Of a stretch of DNA of 64,000 bases, positions 61,359 to 64,000 are shown in pieces. The notes under the pieces are model-generated. The model was not told the DNA's origin, ran no database searches, and saw nothing but the letters and a program-made list of their open reading frames with translations. The DNA is from Istiophorus platypterus (lineage: Eukaryota; Chordata; Actinopteri; Istiophoriformes; Istiophoridae). The first letter of the stretch is position 1; each line of letters opens with the position of its first letter. Location: assembly GCA_016859345.1 (NCBI GenBank), contig CM029128.1:20654604-20718603 (forward strand), in the 5' to 3' direction. The position numbers were made by a program, and so were the translations under genes.

Positions 61359-64000
61359 GTCATTCACATTATCAAATGGGTTTTTTTTGTTTGTTTTTTT
61401 ATGTTGACAAAAATTGTGATACGTTTTTTTCCCTTTTGTTTCTTTCAAATGTGACTTCTTATTTGGTTTTGTTTCCTTTTTTTGTTTCGGCAAATATTTT
61501 TTTGTCATAATCTTCGTGAGACTTATAGAAAACCTGATTGGTGCATATGAAAGACATATTATTCCATCTTCTCCTCTGTTAATTTTGCTGTCATATTCAC
61601 TGCTGATCTAAAGGTGTAGCTATCCAAGTCAAATGAAATTAGCAGAGGGTTTATCTCTGACTGTTAATCCAGTTCTGCTGCTGCTGAGTCGATGCTGCAC
61701 ATTCATGACTTCCAGTTTAATCTGGCCAAGGCAAGACACTTGACCTTCTTTTGAGCTAAGCAAGAAAACCACTGTTATCTTTCCAAGCACTACTTTTTAG
61801 TATTATTATTTAATTGTTATTTACCAGTGTTAATTAATACACTGGGTGAGAATATGCAAGATAACGACAACAGAGAAAGCGCTTTGTGTTTAAATTAAAT
61901 TGAAATTAAAAGAGGGATAATCTCTGTCTCCTCAAATTCAAACATATCCTGGAGGAACAATACAGAAAAAATCTAAACAAAGACCAAGACCTTAGACAGC
62001 TGATGTGGGCCAGTAAAGCCTAATAAGAAATTGCATTTGATATTGAGATATCCTGATAAACCTGACTTCATTGGAAGAATAAAATAGCCCTCTTTGTCTA
62101 GGCCTCGAATCTGCCTGTTTTGGGGATTGTGTATAGTAAAAGGCAGTAAATGATAGCACTGAGACAGGTATGACACTTATCAGTACCTGGTTGTGTTAGT
62201 AGGCATGTTATCCATTGTTTTAGGGTCAAGAAGGCAGTCGGTCTCTTCAGAGACATAGAAACAAAAGCAGTTTTGCTGGGTAAAATACACTCCTGTAGGT
62301 GTGACGTTATTCTTTGTTGAATTAAATGTTTCTGATCTGCAGAAATGGTCATTTTTTCCTACTGAGCTAAGGAGTTTCTGCAGTAGAAGCAACAGCCTGA
62401 GCAGTTTCTGAACTTGACCAAAACCACCCTTGTAGAGGAAGGAGACTCAGAAGAAAGAAGACAATTGTCTCTTGCATCTTTGGATGGCGACCCTGAGAAA
62501 AGCTTAACACTATGCAATGACAAGGCACCAGGGACGGACGAGATTCTTTGTGGATTTTGTCTCCTTCCTCTAGCCTTGGAAACAGGCTGGAAGCAGGCCA
62601 GTTGTTTTTAGTCTGGACAGCCAAGAGTTGAGAGGCTGAACGGTATCAAGTTGCAGATTACTTGGCTAACGGGGTCAGCTGCGCTCTGACCTAAGACCCC
62701 TGCTGCTAGTCCAGTGTTACACATTCCACTCACCGAATCAGTGATTTCCACTCGGAGACAAATCAGAAATACAGAAATTAAGAATAAACTTAAGTGTTGA
62801 AGTCTGAATTTTAGGCATCAGTTTCAAGGAATATCAAATATTTTTTGAGCATTCCAGTGACATACAGTAATTGCAACTAAATTACATGATAATATAATTT
62901 ATATGTTATATGTTTTATATGGAGGAAAAATGAATAAATAAAAGTAATATATACAATCTTTGAGTCTTGGTTCAACATGGTCTTGCTGTGTGGCAAGATA
63001 CAAGTTGTTTTTATTGCTAGGTTTTTCTAGCTCAGCAACAATTCTCACATGAAACCAACTGTCAAATGGGGGCTCTGTGGTTAGTATTCCTCTTGTAATT
63101 GATAGAATAAGGAAAGTGAACAGTAATTTTATGTTGAAGGCAGCTTTGGGAATCTGCTACTTTAACCCTTAAAAATCAACGTGTATCCAAGCCATATTTA
63201 AACCCATTAATACCAGTCTGATTTAATGTCTGTTGCCAGTGACGTCTGTGGATCAACAGGGATGGAGTTTTTGGAAAGACACTCATATTTCAAATGTGAT
63301 TCGTTAGTGCACTAATGAAATCCCCACTCACATCTGTTAATATCAGGAGTCGTCTTCATTTAGGGATCTCAAAACCTCTGCAAAACCCCCCCCAAAAAAA
63401 CTATTTGTTTTGCAAGATACCACTGGGGAAAGTTAGAAAATATATTTTTTGAGATATGGGTGAACAGACCTTTTAAAAGCCATCGTCACAGCAGCGTTAA
63501 CTGTTTATTAATTTACATCATCTCGTCCTTCTGCAGAAGTAGTGTTGTAACTTGGTAGAATTTTTCTTCATCTTCCCTCCCCATTAAAGGTTTATGTAAC
63601 AACTGACACTCTGGGATCATATACAAATATCTCTGGGATTGGGGAGACCACCGTTTATGGCTGAGGGGGCTAGAGGTTGCTGCAGGAACCACCATAGGGT
63701 TATATTAATCCTATAATCATAGTTTAATGAATGCAAAGTTAGTCGATATCTGTTACAGAATCCTGTGTCCTAACTTTCAAAACAAAGCTGGATTGCACTG
63801 ACCTGTTGAACCCAGGTCAGAGAACAAATGTTGTTGTTCAGACCGACATCAGACATGTTTTAGTCTGGTCCCTGCTTCAGATTAAAAACCCAGCTCGGCA
63901 GTCAGACTGTGCAAACTAAAAGTCTGAATATGTTTTTAAACTCTTTAACACGTTGTAATATTGTCATTGAGTAAAGGAAAGCTCAGTTGGTGAATTATCT
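61359..64000 (+). other. ccni: ccni intron, right part
   Basis: No second cyclin I exon is visible. AT-rich DNA with a slightly more GC-rich patch at 62,400-62,720, which I could not assign. There is a short C/A homopolymer patch at 63,386-63,401. Confidence 0.6.

Noticed and set aside
62400..62640. Frame containing NDKAPGTDEI, resembling a LINE reverse-transcriptase motif (nKAPGpDeI)
   Set aside because: Only about ten residues match and the flanking sequence does not continue the RT domain; too weak to call.
1..64000. CRISPR arrays, rRNA, tRNA, operons, phage or viral genes
   Set aside because: None seen. The evenly repeated tracts are microsatellites, and the sequence is vertebrate nuclear DNA.

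Overview
The window reads as nuclear DNA of a ray-finned fish, most likely a percomorph. Coding exons are short, have GT-AG borders and are split across thousands of bases. (CA)n microsatellites are abundant. The interspersed repeats (an RTE-type LINE, Tc1/mariner remnants, a hAT-like MITE and other familiar fish repeats) are those of teleost genomes. No prokaryotic operon, CRISPR array, rRNA or tRNA was seen. Gene names rest on recognising protein segments from memory of the vertebrate families; no search was run.

Layout, left to right. (1) 2,049-34,8xx, minus strand: wdr7 (Rabconnectin-3 beta). Seventeen coding exons joined in frame give residues 1-907; the C-terminal part lies beyond the left edge. 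Its introns hold most of the repeats, and the intron 21,905-29,162 carries an in-frame 120-nt candidate cassette exon (27,352-27,471). (2) 34,5xx-35,8xx: a head-to-head promoter interval with ETS-like sites and two adjacent 12-bp palindromes. (3) 35,879-46,815, plus strand: taf1c (TAF1C, RNA polymerase I SL1 subunit), complete, 15 coding exons, 1,105 residues, with a poly(A) signal at 47,383. (4) 49,680-54,732, minus strand: ccng2 (cyclin G2), complete, 7 coding exons, 334 residues, tail-to-tail with taf1c. (5) 56,4xx-58,085: a short divergent promoter region with several CCAAT boxes. (6) 57,9xx to the right edge, plus strand: ccni (cyclin I), of which only a probable non-coding exon 1 and the first coding exon (38 residues) are inside the window.

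The genes do not form one pathway. wdr7 acts with DMXL proteins on V-ATPase assembly, taf1c in rDNA transcription initiation, and ccng2 and ccni are atypical cyclins. The ccng2/ccni head-to-head pair matches the human 4q21 order, whereas wdr7 and taf1c lie on different human chromosomes (18q and 16q), so that junction belongs to the fish lineage or was lost in the human one.

I found no evidence of an entirely new biological system. The observations most worth testing are the wdr7 cassette exon, the overlapping uORF predicted in ccni, the compact bidirectional cyclin promoter, and a perfect 17-bp-stem hairpin in a wdr7 intron.
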